Assembly (NCBI GenBank): GCA_020160935.1
Contig: JAIUPL010000042.1
Coordinates: 1 to 32,895, forward strand
Direction: 5' to 3'
Origin: Bacteroidota bacterium
GTDB lineage: Bacteria; Bacteroidota; Bacteroidia; Chitinophagales; Saprospiraceae
DNA length: 32,895 nucleotides
The position numbers and the translations under genes are program-made. Under the pieces are notes generated by a model, which saw only the letters and a list, made by a program, of their open reading frames with translations, did not search any database and had not been told where the DNA came from. Each line of letters opens with the position of its first letter. Positions within the stretch are counted from its first letter, which is position 1. Shown in pieces: positions 24,634 to 32,843 of the stretch.

Positions 24634-27160
24634 TTACCACCTCCACCTTCCTCGTCACCACACCTTTGTTTGTTTGAGCAGAAACAAGGTATAGCCCGTT
24701 GGGCAGGAGGCTCACGTCGAGCGTGGCGCCGTCCGGGGCCGGATTTTGCTCTTGTAGCACAGTACGGCCATGCAGGTCGAGCAAGGAAACGGATTGGAGG
24801 GAGATGCCTGCTTCCGGCATTATTTGAACCATGCTATTGGCAGGTGAAGGAAATACCTGTATGCCATTTTCAGGATTGTTATCCATGCTGCGCGGGCGAC
24901 TGAGCCCGGAAGGCAAGGGTATTTTCAAGTCAATATTCGAGCCGTTCGTCAACACCCCGTCGCCCCATTGAACAGAAGAGTTCGACATGGAAAGGGAGTA
25001 GTAAGAAAAGTCGTCGGGGCGGCCTACATCAATAATATCGATGATAATAAAACTGAATTTTCCGATGGCTCCGAAACCGCTTACCGGCTGTCCGTTGGTG
25101 CGGGTGAAGGCACTTTCGAGTCGGCCATGTTGTGGTGAAACCCCCAGCGACAGGAATGGAGAGTTGCGATTGATCCAGGAGTTGTTGTAGTATTCCATCT
25201 GAAAAGCGGAATCTACAATATTTGAACTCAACAAGGCCTCGAAGGTCATGCCGTACAAGTTCAAAACGGGCTCCCCTGAATTGCCGAGCCATACTTCCAC
25301 TTCCACGCGGTCGCCGATAGAGGCATTGGGTGTGAGGAGGTTAAAAAAGAACGGCAGGCCTTTTTTGGTCAAAGGGACAGCAGGAATTACATTATCCGTA
25401 TGTCCGTAATGCTGAACGATGGCATCTGCATCGGCTTTGTTGATATAGCCATTGCCATCCGCGTCGGCATATTTGAGGTCTGTATTGATTGCCACATAAG
25501 GATTGGCCCAATCGCTGGCCTGTTGGCCGAACCAGGAGGTGCTGGCCTGCGAACGTGGCGCCCCTTCCTGTCCCATGCAAAAGCCCATGGTGAGCAAGTC
25601 TTTGTTGTTCACAATGCCGTCTTTATTCGCATCGCCGGGCCAGACGCAGTCCTGAACACAGGGGGCGCCGCCATTGGCAATATTGGCCACTTGCATGTCG
25701 ATAACGGTACCTCTGCAGGTGCCATTGGCCGTAAGGCAATAATTTATGGAAAACACATCATGTCCCGTATAGCCGGCGTTGGGGCGGTACACCATCAGGT
25801 TGTACCCTTCAATATGTTGTCCGCCAATGGTTTGCGAACTGTATCCCGGATAAAACTGGCAGGTGCCGTGCGCAGGCGCCTGTGTTACCTGAAAATTGAA
25901 AACATCGTAAGGAATCGGGTAATCCACAACGAAGGGTTGGGAACTGCGGGTAAGCAAGTGGAAGGTATCGATGGCCGGTTCCATATCGCTTACCACGATG
26001 GTAACGGTTCCTGTTTCCAGGTTATCGGCTACACCATTGCCGATGTAGTAGGGAAAAACAACAGTGCCCGAAAAACCCGGAGCAGGAGTAAAAGTGCCAA
26101 ATCCCTGTGCATTGGTGTTGCTCAAGGTGCCACCCGAGCCGGGTGTGCCCCATTCCGAAACACTCAGATTGCCCAGGTCATTCTGGCGTACATTGAACGT
26201 TACCGGCACCCCGGTAGGCGTATAAATATAATCATTGACAGCCATGGTATTGCGCGGCGGCGAAGGCAATACCTTCATATCTACCGTGACCGTGGTGTTA
26301 CTGCCATTCATGTTCCTGCGCAGGATGAACGGGTCGGGGCCGGTATAATCTGTATGCGGGGTATATCGGAATGCGCGGTTGCTGATGATCTGCACGGAGC
26401 CGTGGGCGGGCGCTTGCCACAGTGTATAACCGCCGTATTGAAGTGAAACCTGGGTAGATGTATTCTGGGCAGTAGCCAGAGGCAGCGTGCTGCTGACAGG
26501 CTGACCAACCGGACGAACCCCGACAGTTAACTGCCCCGTTTTGCAGTTGCCCATGGCGTCGCAGGCAACATAACCGATCAGTGCGACACCATTGAACCCT
26601 TGTTGCGGGGTAAATACTACCTGGTTTTGGGAATTGATGTAGGCCGTACCGTGGTTTGCTACGGCTACTTCTGATAGTGTGAGCGCTCCGGCGCTGCTGT
26701 TGTCATTTCCGAGCACATTCACTACCACCGGCGTATTGGTGTAGGTCGTCGTAAAATCTTCCTTCACCGTAAGCAAGGAAGGGTACACCATCACGCGGTA
26801 TGCCAGGTAGTGCAGGTGTGGATAGGTGAAAAACTGATTTAACTCAAGGGTAAAGGTATCCACCCCTTCAAAAGTGGGATGTGGTGTGTAGCGAACCTGA
26901 TACCTGTTGGGGGCGCCAGGACCGCCTGCCGAGATGAGGTGGATGTACACATCGCCATGATTGGCAGATGGCTCAATCGTAATGGCCTGCAAATCAACCC
27001 CTTCAATCGTATCGGCAAGTACCATTCCAGTGGCTGTACTGAGTTCCCGATACGCACTTGTCGGGCCTTGCGACCACAAAGAGACAGGCATTCCCAGGGC
27101 AAAAATCAGCCAGAAAATGAGGTTTGGGTAAGGAGATTTATTTACATTCATGATTATCAT
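24629..27160 (-). CDS. Large T9SS-secreted protein with cadherin/Ig-like modules, dockerin-like and cohesin-like domains
   Basis: This 843-residue protein (start 27160, or Met4 at 27151) has a signal peptide ending near SLWSQ. Residues about 30-490 are tandem Ig/cadherin-like modules, recognised by the recurring VNVLGNDNSS, VFTPQQGFNGVALIGY, NVRQNDLGNL, FTPAPGFSGTVVFPYY and YRPNAGYTGHDVFSINY. A dockerin-like EF-hand pair follows (GDANKDGIVNNKDLLTMG and DADGNGYINKADADAIV), then a cohesin-like domain (about 600-740) and a C-terminal T9SS sorting domain beginning FPSPANSMVQI and ending TRKVEVVR. It is a surface adhesin or structural protein by architecture; no catalytic domain seen. The stop codon is formed by the inner edge of inverted repeat E. 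Confidence 0.83.
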   Translation of the reverse strand: MIIMNVNKSPYPNLIFWLIFALGMPVSLWSQGPTSAYRELSTATGMVLADTIEGVDLQAITIEPSANHGDVYIHLISAGGPGAPNRYQVRYTPHPTFEGVDTFTLELNQFFTYPHLHYLAYRVMVYPSLLTVKEDFTTTYTNTPVVVNVLGNDNSSAGALTLSEVAVANHGTAYINSQNQVVFTPQQGFNGVALIGYVACDAMGNCKTGQLTVGVRPVGQPVSSTLPLATAQNTSTQVSLQYGGYTLWQAPAHGSVQIISNRAFRYTPHTDYTGPDPFILRRNMNGSNTTVTVDMKVLPSPPRNTMAVNDYIYTPTGVPVTFNVRQNDLGNLSVSEWGTPGSGGTLSNTNAQGFGTFTPAPGFSGTVVFPYYIGNGVADNLETGTVTIVVSDMEPAIDTFHLLTRSSQPFVVDYPIPYDVFNFQVTQAPAHGTCQFYPGYSSQTIGGQHIEGYNLMVYRPNAGYTGHDVFSINYCLTANGTCRGTVIDMQVANIANGGAPCVQDCVWPGDANKDGIVNNKDLLTMGFCMGQEGAPRSQASTSWFGQQASDWANPYVAINTDLKYADADGNGYINKADADAIVQHYGHTDNVIPAVPLTKKGLPFFFNLLTPNASIGDRVEVEVWLGNSGEPVLNLYGMTFEALLSSNIVDSAFQMEYYNNSWINRNSPFLSLGVSPQHGRLESAFTRTNGQPVSGFGAIGKFSFIIIDIIDVGRPDDFSYYSLSMSNSSVQWGDGVLTNGSNIDLKIPLPSGLSRPRSMDNNPENGIQVFPSPANSMVQIMPEAGISLQSVSLLDLHGRTVLQEQNPAPDGATLDVSLLPNGLYLVSAQTNKGVVTRKVEVVR

Positions 27161-27176
27161 TACGGCAAAAACAGAT

Positions 27177-27184
27177 CAAAAATA
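27177..27184 (-). promoter_or_regulatory. Candidate -7 element of the T9SS cargo gene at 24629
   Basis: The minus strand reads TATTTTTG (TAnnTTTG), 16 bp upstream of the ATG at 27160, which would give a very short leader. No -33 element seen. Confidence 0.25.
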
Positions 27185-27248
27185 ACCTTTTTTTATATAT
27201 TCGAAACCCTGCGCCGGAAAAAGATCGGCCCTGCATACATTTGTGATT

Positions 27249-28703
27249 ATGGCAACGAAAAATAAATCGGCTGCAACAGAGCAACACCGGAATAAAGTAT
27301 ATCAGGTGCTGGAGTGCCTGGATGAATCGGAACACAAGAGACTTTCCAGGTTTCTGCACTCGCCTTATTTTATCAAAACGAAAACCCTGGTCAATCTTTA
27401 TGAAGTATTAGTAGCGAAAATCCGGAAAGGGGAGCCCGGATTCGATCGGCTGGATGTGTGGGGGGAAATACAACCAAATGTGCCGTTCGACCCAATCGTA
27501 TTCCGCAAAAACTGTTCCGATCTGCTCAAATGGACGGAAATATTCATGGCGCAGGAATTTCAATTGCAAAATGACAATTACCGGACACTCGGGCTGCTCG
27601 ATTTCCTGGTTCAACGTAAAATAAAACCCCTCTACGATCGAAGTATCCGCGAAGCACGCGAACGCATGGCGCAAAAATCCTTCAAAGCGCTCGATGACTT
27701 TTATACTGCTTATTCCATTGAACGGCATTATTACACCATGATGGACTTTGATATGTCGGTTGATAAACGCGCCAATATTGAGGCCATTTCCGAAAACCTG
27801 GATGTTTTTTACTGGATTGAAAAACTGCGCCTGTTTAGCGCCAGCCTGAGCCAGCAACGCACCAGCCTTCACCGATACGATTTGAATGGATTGCCTCAAA
27901 TGCTGGACATTTTGTCGACTTATCCACTCGATAAGTGTCCGGAACTGGCCATTTATTACTACTCCTTCCTGACGCTCTACGAGGAAGAAAATGTGGATCA
28001 CTACAATCGGCTGCTACAATTGCTGGATCAATATTTGCCCCAAATGCCCCGGCAGGAGGCAATGGAAATTATTGATTCCGCGCTGCATTATTGCACTGGC
28101 AAAATCAACCGGGGGCAAAGCGAATTCTACCAGAAATACTTTGATTTATTCGTTTTTTCGCTTGAGAATGGCATCTTTTCTCATGAAGCCGAGTTCCCCG
28201 TATGGCGTTATAGCAACATTGTTGCGGCAGCCCTGCGCCTCGACAAACTGGACTGGGCCGAGCAATTTGTAAAAGACCACAAGCACCTGTTGCCTGAAAT
28301 CAGCCGAGAAAACACCTATTCCTTTAATCTGGCACGGGTGTATCGTTTCCAAAAAAAATATTCTAACGTCATCAACCTGTTGAAAAATGTGGAGTACGAG
28401 GACATGGGTTACAACCTCATCAGTAAAATGATGCTCCTGATCACGTACTATGAACTGGATGAATACGATGCGCTCAATAATTTTCTGGATACATTCAAGA
28501 TATTCCTCAAACGCAAGGAAAAACATATTCCCGGCCCGCGTCGAACTTCATACCTCAACCTGATCAAATATACTCGTCAACTGATTCGACTGATCCCTGG
28601 CGACAAACAGGCCGTGGGAAAACTGAAAAACGCCATAGAGCAGGAGAAATCCATGATCGTGAACCATGAATGGCTGCTGGAAAAATTGCAGCAACTTGGC
28701 TGA
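27249..28703 (+). CDS. Conserved helical protein of unknown function
   Basis: I take the ATG at 27249 (484 residues); an upstream GTG at 27243 is also possible. No signal peptide or membrane helix, so cytoplasmic. The protein is mostly alpha-helical with many Tyr, Leu and acidic residues. An N-terminal module (about 15-110, including LDESEHKRLSRFLHSPYF and FRKNCSDLLKWTEIFMAQEF) is followed by helical pairs resembling a degenerate TPR array (ELAIYYYSFLTLYEEEN, NLARVYRFQKKYSNVINLL, MMLLITYYELDEYDALNNFL). It resembles hypothetical proteins frequent in Saprospiraceae; no function is known to me. It is 81 bp upstream of a co-directional secreted protein and may share its transcript. Confidence 0.8.
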   Translation: MATKNKSAATEQHRNKVYQVLECLDESEHKRLSRFLHSPYFIKTKTLVNLYEVLVAKIRKGEPGFDRLDVWGEIQPNVPFDPIVFRKNCSDLLKWTEIFMAQEFQLQNDNYRTLGLLDFLVQRKIKPLYDRSIREARERMAQKSFKALDDFYTAYSIERHYYTMMDFDMSVDKRANIEAISENLDVFYWIEKLRLFSASLSQQRTSLHRYDLNGLPQMLDILSTYPLDKCPELAIYYYSFLTLYEEENVDHYNRLLQLLDQYLPQMPRQEAMEIIDSALHYCTGKINRGQSEFYQKYFDLFVFSLENGIFSHEAEFPVWRYSNIVAAALRLDKLDWAEQFVKDHKHLLPEISRENTYSFNLARVYRFQKKYSNVINLLKNVEYEDMGYNLISKMMLLITYYELDEYDALNNFLDTFKIFLKRKEKHIPGPRRTSYLNLIKYTRQLIRLIPGDKQAVGKLKNAIEQEKSMIVNHEWLLEKLQQLG

Positions 28704-28784
28704 TTCGCTTCCAACCTGGTTACAATTTTCAGTTCGCGCGTGCGTTCTTTTCAACGCTGCTCCACTTTTCAAACTAAACGCGGA

Positions 28785-29726
28785 ATGTCATTTCAAAAAA
28801 CGGGATTGTTTCTTGTACTCTTTTTTGCTGCCTCCTGGTACGCCGACGCACAAACCGGCGGAAAACCCGCAGGCAAACTCTCGGCACAGAACAGCGAATT
28901 GATCCGGCTCGGTGAAGACACCCTCGCCATCCTCGCCTATGCCGTGGTAAACGACTCGATCGAACAGGAGCGGTTTGCGGCCTGTCGTGCGCTTATTACC
29001 TGCCTGGTTCGTACCCTTAAAGTGGAAAATTCTTTCAAATACCGCTTCGAACGCCTGCGTAGCATTTCCATTATTGCGCCCCCCGACAGCAGTTTCCGCA
29101 TGTTTACCTGGCAATTGTTTGTCAATGATTCCACCTACCGCTATTACGGCGCTATTCAGACGAATCGAAAGGAATTGCAACTGTTTCCGCTGATCGACCG
29201 AAGTGCGGAAATGGACATTTTTCCAGCCCTCGAACAACTCACGCCCGAACGCTGGTACGGCGTACTCTACTACAACCTGCGGCAATTCGATACCAAAGAA
29301 GGGCGCAAATACCTGCTCCTGGGCTATGATGCCTATGATTTTTATACCCGCAGAAAAGTGGTCGACGTATTAAGTTTCGATGCAAACGGCAAACCCGTTT
29401 TTGGCGCGCCCGTTTTCGACCGCGAAGACCGAAAAGGCCCACCGGAGAAACGCATTTTTTCCGAATATGCCGCTGAAGCCTCCTTCCGCATGAACTGGGA
29501 CGAACAATATCAGATGATCCTGATCGATCATGCTGTTCCCATGCCCAGTCCCTATGGCAGTGGCGTCGTTATGGTACCGGATGGCAGTTACGACGGCTTA
29601 AAACTGGACAAGGGCCGCTGGAAATACATCAGCAAGGTTTTCAACGATGTAATGGAAGAAACACCTCGCCCCGAACCTGTGCTGGATGATCGGAAGAAGA
29701 AGGATATTATGGGGAAAAAACAATAA
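28785..29726 (+). CDS. Secreted hypothetical protein
   Basis: I use the ATG at 28785 (313 residues) because it gives a clean signal peptide (MSFQKTGLFLVLFFAASWYA, then DAQ). The mature protein has no sorting domain or membrane helix, so a periplasmic location is likely. Features are LGEDTLAILAYAVVNDSIEQ, a beta-rich middle (ERWYGVLYYNLRQF, YLLLGYDAYDFYTRRKVVDV, FRMNWDEQYQMILIDHAVPM) and a basic Pro-rich end (PRPEPVLDDRKKKD). I do not recognise a characterised family. It follows the helical protein gene by 81 bp and ends exactly where inverted repeat F begins. Confidence 0.75.
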   Translation: MSFQKTGLFLVLFFAASWYADAQTGGKPAGKLSAQNSELIRLGEDTLAILAYAVVNDSIEQERFAACRALITCLVRTLKVENSFKYRFERLRSISIIAPPDSSFRMFTWQLFVNDSTYRYYGAIQTNRKELQLFPLIDRSAEMDIFPALEQLTPERWYGVLYYNLRQFDTKEGRKYLLLGYDAYDFYTRRKVVDVLSFDANGKPVFGAPVFDREDRKGPPEKRIFSEYAAEASFRMNWDEQYQMILIDHAVPMPSPYGSGVVMVPDGSYDGLKLDKGRWKYISKVFNDVMEETPRPEPVLDDRKKKDIMGKKQ

Positions 29727-29891
29727 AGTCCTGAGTCCTGAGTCCTGAGTCATAAGTCCTGAGTCCTAAGTCCTGAGTCCTAAGTCCGTAGAGTACACCT
29801 TGATACCCTCGGTATTTCTGACCAGATATCCCATGAGTATCAAGGTGTACTCTACGGACTTAGGACTCAGGACTCAGGACTCAGGACTTTA
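29725..29891. repeat. Large inverted repeat (element F) spanning two convergent stop codons
   Basis: The right arm (29837-29890) pairs with the inner 54 bp of the left side (to 29806), with a few mismatches. The left side carries extra copies of the 7-bp word AGTCCTG/AGTCCTA. The inner part includes AGTCCGTAGAGTACACC, shared with element H. The outer ends coincide with the TAA stops of both flanking genes, which both read TAAAGTCCTGAG. Confidence 0.93.
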
Positions 29892-30689
29892 CTGTCCCAA
29901 CTCCCGCGCCCTTCCCAGCGCCGCATTCGCTCCGGCCACAATGTCTTCATGCAGGGCGGTTTGGCGGAAAACACGCAGGGCGGCCTCGGTGGTGCCGCCT
30001 TTAGAGGCCACTTTTCCAATCCAGTTTTCGCAACTCAGGCCCGCCTGGTTATACAGGTCGAGCGCGCCGGTAAAGGTTTGACTGACAAGCAGTTCTGACT
30101 CCGATTCGGAAAACCCCATTTGCTGCGCGGCCTCCATCATGGCGTTCATAAAAAAATAAACGTAAGCGGGCCCGGAGCCGGAAATGGCCGTCGATGCATC
30201 GATCATTTTTTCCTGCTCTACATACAGCGTTTTACCAGTGGTATTGAGCAGATTCTGTACCATCACAAGTTCTATGCGCGTCACCTGATCGGTGGAAGTA
30301 AAAGCCGTGACGCCTGCGCCGATTTGTGCCGGCAGGTTGGGCATGGCCCGAATCACCTTATCGACGCCCAGGGCCTGGGAAATCGTATCCATACGTACAC
30401 CGGCCATGATGCTGATAAATACCTGGCCAGGTTGTACTAAAGTGCGTATTTGCTCGAACAGCGATGCAGAATCCTGGGGTTTTACCGATAGGATCAACAG
30501 GTCGGCTTGTGGCACACAATCCTGCGGGTTGCTAAAAAAACGCCCATCATGCGACTGGCTGAGTTGTTGCGCTTTTTCTTCCGTGCGGCACAAAACACTC
30601 AGATTTCCGGAAGTAACAATACGGCTGCGCAAAAAACTTTGTGCATAGGTGAGGCCCATGTTGCCTCCCCCCAGGATGAGGATATTCAT
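29889..30689 (-). CDS. proC: Pyrroline-5-carboxylate reductase
   Basis: This 266-residue enzyme (ATG at 30689) catalyses the last step of proline synthesis, reducing pyrroline-5-carboxylate with NAD(P)H. The Rossmann fold starts at residue 1 (ILILGGGNMG, 4-12), followed by LILSVKPQD, SIMAGVRMDTI and VIRAMPNLPAQIGAG. The C-terminal domain has the family signature ISGSGPAYVYFF (169-180) and VASKGGTTEAAL (228-238). Length and motifs are complete. It is divergent from the asparaginase-like gene (136-bp shared upstream region, no clear promoter word) and its stop codon is the end of inverted repeat F. Confidence 0.95.
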   Translation of the reverse strand: MNILILGGGNMGLTYAQSFLRSRIVTSGNLSVLCRTEEKAQQLSQSHDGRFFSNPQDCVPQADLLILSVKPQDSASLFEQIRTLVQPGQVFISIMAGVRMDTISQALGVDKVIRAMPNLPAQIGAGVTAFTSTDQVTRIELVMVQNLLNTTGKTLYVEQEKMIDASTAISGSGPAYVYFFMNAMMEAAQQMGFSESESELLVSQTFTGALDLYNQAGLSCENWIGKVASKGGTTEAALRVFRQTALHEDIVAGANAALGRARELGQ

Positions 30690-30825
30690 ATAAAATGGTG
30701 TTTGAGTGATTTTTTGAACAGGTAGCAAGTACAAAATGCAGGAACTACCAGACAAGTTCCCATTACCTCACCCCCTTCTATTACCTTTCCGCAAAATTTC
30801 CATTTTTCCCGATCAAATGCTAAAG

Positions 30826-31869
30826 ATGAAAGAAATAAACTTTTTCCATGGCCTTGGACTTTGTTGGGTGTTGTGCCTGACAGCCTGTCAAAAAAATGCA
30901 TCCTCATCAGAAAATAAACCTGCCATGCAGCAACGCCCGGCTTATGCCATTGCCATCCACGGCGGCGCCGGCACCCTCAGCCGTGCCAATATGACGCCTG
31001 AAAAAGAGGCGGCTTATCGCAGCGCCCTCGATTCGGCCTTGATCATCGGCGAGACCGTGCTGAAAAACGGCGGCACCTCCCTCGATGCGGTTGAAAAAAC
31101 CATTACTTACCTGGAAGACTGCCCTTTGTTCAATGCAGGCCGCGGAGCGGTTTTTACCCATGACGGTCGCAACGAACTGGATGCCAGTATTATGGACGGC
31201 ACTACGCAGAAAGCAGGTGCTGTGGGGGGCGTGAGTATCGTGAAAAACCCGATTCAACTGGCCCGCGCTGTCATGGACAAATCGCCGCATGTATTCCTGA
31301 CCGGGCGCGGCGCCGAGCAATTTGCCATCGAACACCAGATCGATACCATCGACCCCAAGTGGTTTTTTACCCCCGAGCGCTGGCAAACCCTGCAAGAAAT
31401 GCTTGCTGAAGAAAAAAAGGCAGGCCCGACCGGAGAACTCGACCCTGCACTGCGCGACTATAAATTCGGCACCGTGGGTTGTGTCGCACTCGATGCGCAG
31501 GGACACCTGGCAGCAGGTACCAGTACCGGCGGCATGACCAACAAACGCTGGAACCGCCTAGGCGATTCGCCAGTGATCGGAGCAGGCACCTACGCCTCCG
31601 ACGACGCCTGCGCCGTATCGTGCACCGGCCACGGCGAGTTTTTTATCCGCTATGCAGTAGCGCATGATGTTTGGGCATTGATGTCGTACAAAAACCTGTC
31701 ACTGGAAGAAGCCGCCAATTTTGTCGTGCGCAAAAAACTCGTGGAAAAAGGCGGCGAAGGCGGACTGATCGCCGTCGATAAAGCCGGAAACATCGCCCTG
31801 CCATTTAATTCGGAAGGTATGTATCGAGGATATGCGAAACCCGGGGAACGAAAAGTGATGATTTATTAG
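30826..31869 (+). CDS. Isoaspartyl peptidase/L-asparaginase, Ntn-hydrolase, predicted lipoprotein
   Basis: With the ATG at 30826 the protein has 347 residues and begins with a lipoprotein signal (MKEINFFHGLGLCWVLCLTAC, Cys21). The Ntn-hydrolase domain shows IAIHGGAGTLS (N-terminal pocket), LFNAGRGAVF, ELDASIMDG and the autocleavage site KFGTVGCVALD with nucleophile Thr216. The following AGTSTGGMTNK and GDSPVIGAGTYAS complete the plant-type asparaginase signature. The enzyme self-cleaves before Thr216 and hydrolyses isoaspartyl dipeptides or asparagine. A membrane-lipoprotein location suggests it works on peptides in the periplasm. The stop codon overlaps the first base of repeat G. Confidence 0.92.
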   Translation: MKEINFFHGLGLCWVLCLTACQKNASSSENKPAMQQRPAYAIAIHGGAGTLSRANMTPEKEAAYRSALDSALIIGETVLKNGGTSLDAVEKTITYLEDCPLFNAGRGAVFTHDGRNELDASIMDGTTQKAGAVGGVSIVKNPIQLARAVMDKSPHVFLTGRGAEQFAIEHQIDTIDPKWFFTPERWQTLQEMLAEEKKAGPTGELDPALRDYKFGTVGCVALDAQGHLAAGTSTGGMTNKRWNRLGDSPVIGAGTYASDDACAVSCTGHGEFFIRYAVAHDVWALMSYKNLSLEEAANFVVRKKLVEKGGEGGLIAVDKAGNIALPFNSEGMYRGYAKPGERKVMIY

Positions 31870-32087
31870 TTGATGAGGGTTGATAAAGGTTGATGAGGGT
31901 TGATATTCATCAGCTCGGGTAAGGGGAAATTCCCCTTCATCAAGCTGCTGAATATCAACCCTCATCAACCTTTATCAACCCTATCAACCTCATCAACCTC
32001 ATCAACCCTCATCAACCCTCATCAACCCTCATCAACCTTTATCAACCTTTATCAACCTTTATCAACCCTCATCAACCCTATCAACCC
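31869..32087. repeat. Inverted repeat plus ATCAACC tandem array (element G)
   Basis: Left arm 31869-31915 (GTTGATGAGGG words) pairs with the right arm 31943-31988 with two differences; the centre holds a smaller palindrome, AAGGGGAAATTCCCCTT. The right side continues as an array: ATCAACC occurs 14 times between 31952 and 32085 with spacers CT, CCT or TTT (periods of 8-10 bp). It fills most of the 254 bp between the asparaginase and GNAT genes. Confidence 0.93.
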
Positions 32088-32123
32088 CATTCCATCACCC
32101 AAACACCCCAACACAAATTCCCC

Positions 32124-32657
32124 ATGCTCCCTATCAACGAACAAATTTTCCTCGCTCCCTTTCAGCCCGACGACAAGGCTGCGCTCATTCAATACCTGAA
32201 CGACCCTGTGTTATATGCCAATACCCTGAAAATTCCAAGCCCGTACACGGCGCTGCATGCGGATGAATGGCTTCAATTTGTGGCAGGAGAAAAAGATGCA
32301 CCAGGAGGTATTTGCAACTGGAGTATCCGGCACCGGGAGCACGGACTGATTGGAGGAATCGGCTGCTTTTTGAAGACAGGCCTGAATGGACATGTGGACG
32401 AAATCGGCTACTGGCTGGCACAGCCATTTCGGGGGCAAGGAATCATGACCGCTGTCGTACAGCGATTTACGCAATGGATGCTCGAACAGCGTCCCGCGCT
32501 GGTGCGTATCGAAGCAAATGTGTTTCCCACAAATCCTGCATCCATCCGCATACTGGAAAAAGCAGGGTTCCAGCAGGAAGGCTATCACCGCAAGGTGCAC
32601 CTGAAGGAGGGAAAATATCTGGATGGGGTGATGATGGCAATAAGTCGAGAGTCCTGA
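32124..32657 (+). CDS. GNAT-family N-acetyltransferase (RimJ/RimL-like)
   Basis: This 177-residue protein uses acetyl-CoA to acetylate an amine. The acetyl-CoA-binding motif A is at 93-110 (EIGYWLAQPFRGQGIMTAVV, with the RGQG pyrophosphate loop), and the later IEANVFPTNPASIRILEKAG and FQQEGYHRK match the RimJ/RimL branch (ribosomal-protein N-terminal acetyltransferases and related enzymes), although the substrate cannot be assigned. It sits 254 bp downstream of the asparaginase gene across repeat G. Its TGA stop is supplied by the first CCTGAGTCC word of repeat H. Confidence 0.88.
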   Translation: MLPINEQIFLAPFQPDDKAALIQYLNDPVLYANTLKIPSPYTALHADEWLQFVAGEKDAPGGICNWSIRHREHGLIGGIGCFLKTGLNGHVDEIGYWLAQPFRGQGIMTAVVQRFTQWMLEQRPALVRIEANVFPTNPASIRILEKAGFQQEGYHRKVHLKEGKYLDGVMMAISRES

Positions 32658-32769
32658 GTCCTGAGTCCCGAGTCCGTAGAGTACACCGTATTACTTTTGG
32701 CAATCCAATCAATAAATGCCAAAAGTAATACGGTGTACTCTACGGACTCGGGACTCAGGACTCAGGACT
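32650..32769. repeat. Perfect 53-bp inverted repeat (element H)
   Basis: Arms 32650-32702 and 32717-32769 are perfect reverse complements over 53 bp, with a 14-bp loop. The outer part is AGTCCTG repeats, then AGTCCGTAGAGTACACC (identical to element F), then a unique inner segment. The GNAT stop codon lies inside the left arm. No T-tract follows in the direction of the GNAT gene. Confidence 0.96.
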
Positions 32770-32772
32770 GCC

Positions 32773-32818
32773 GAGTTTCATTAAGTCATAGTATCATGAG
32801 TTTCAAAAAGTCGTAGTA
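32773..32818. repeat. 21-bp direct repeat near right edge
   Basis: 32773-32793 and 32798-32818 are direct copies of GAGTTTCA..AAGTC.TAGTA with three mismatches, 4 bp apart. They start just after repeat H and precede the partial gene at 32844; they could be an insertion-sequence end or protein-binding sites. Confidence 0.6.
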
Positions 32819-32843
32819 CTTGAATGCTAAAAATTGGCATTTG

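Noticed and set aside
31869-32087. Possible CRISPR or coding origin of the ATCAACC array
   Set aside because: Unit is 8-10 bp and no unique spacers; the frame translates to Ser/Thr/Pro/Ile low complexity.
24503-32769. All hairpins as simple rho-independent terminators
   Set aside because: Only D has a T-tract right after the stem in the right direction; F has a weaker one inside a coding end; C lies upstream of both flanking genes.
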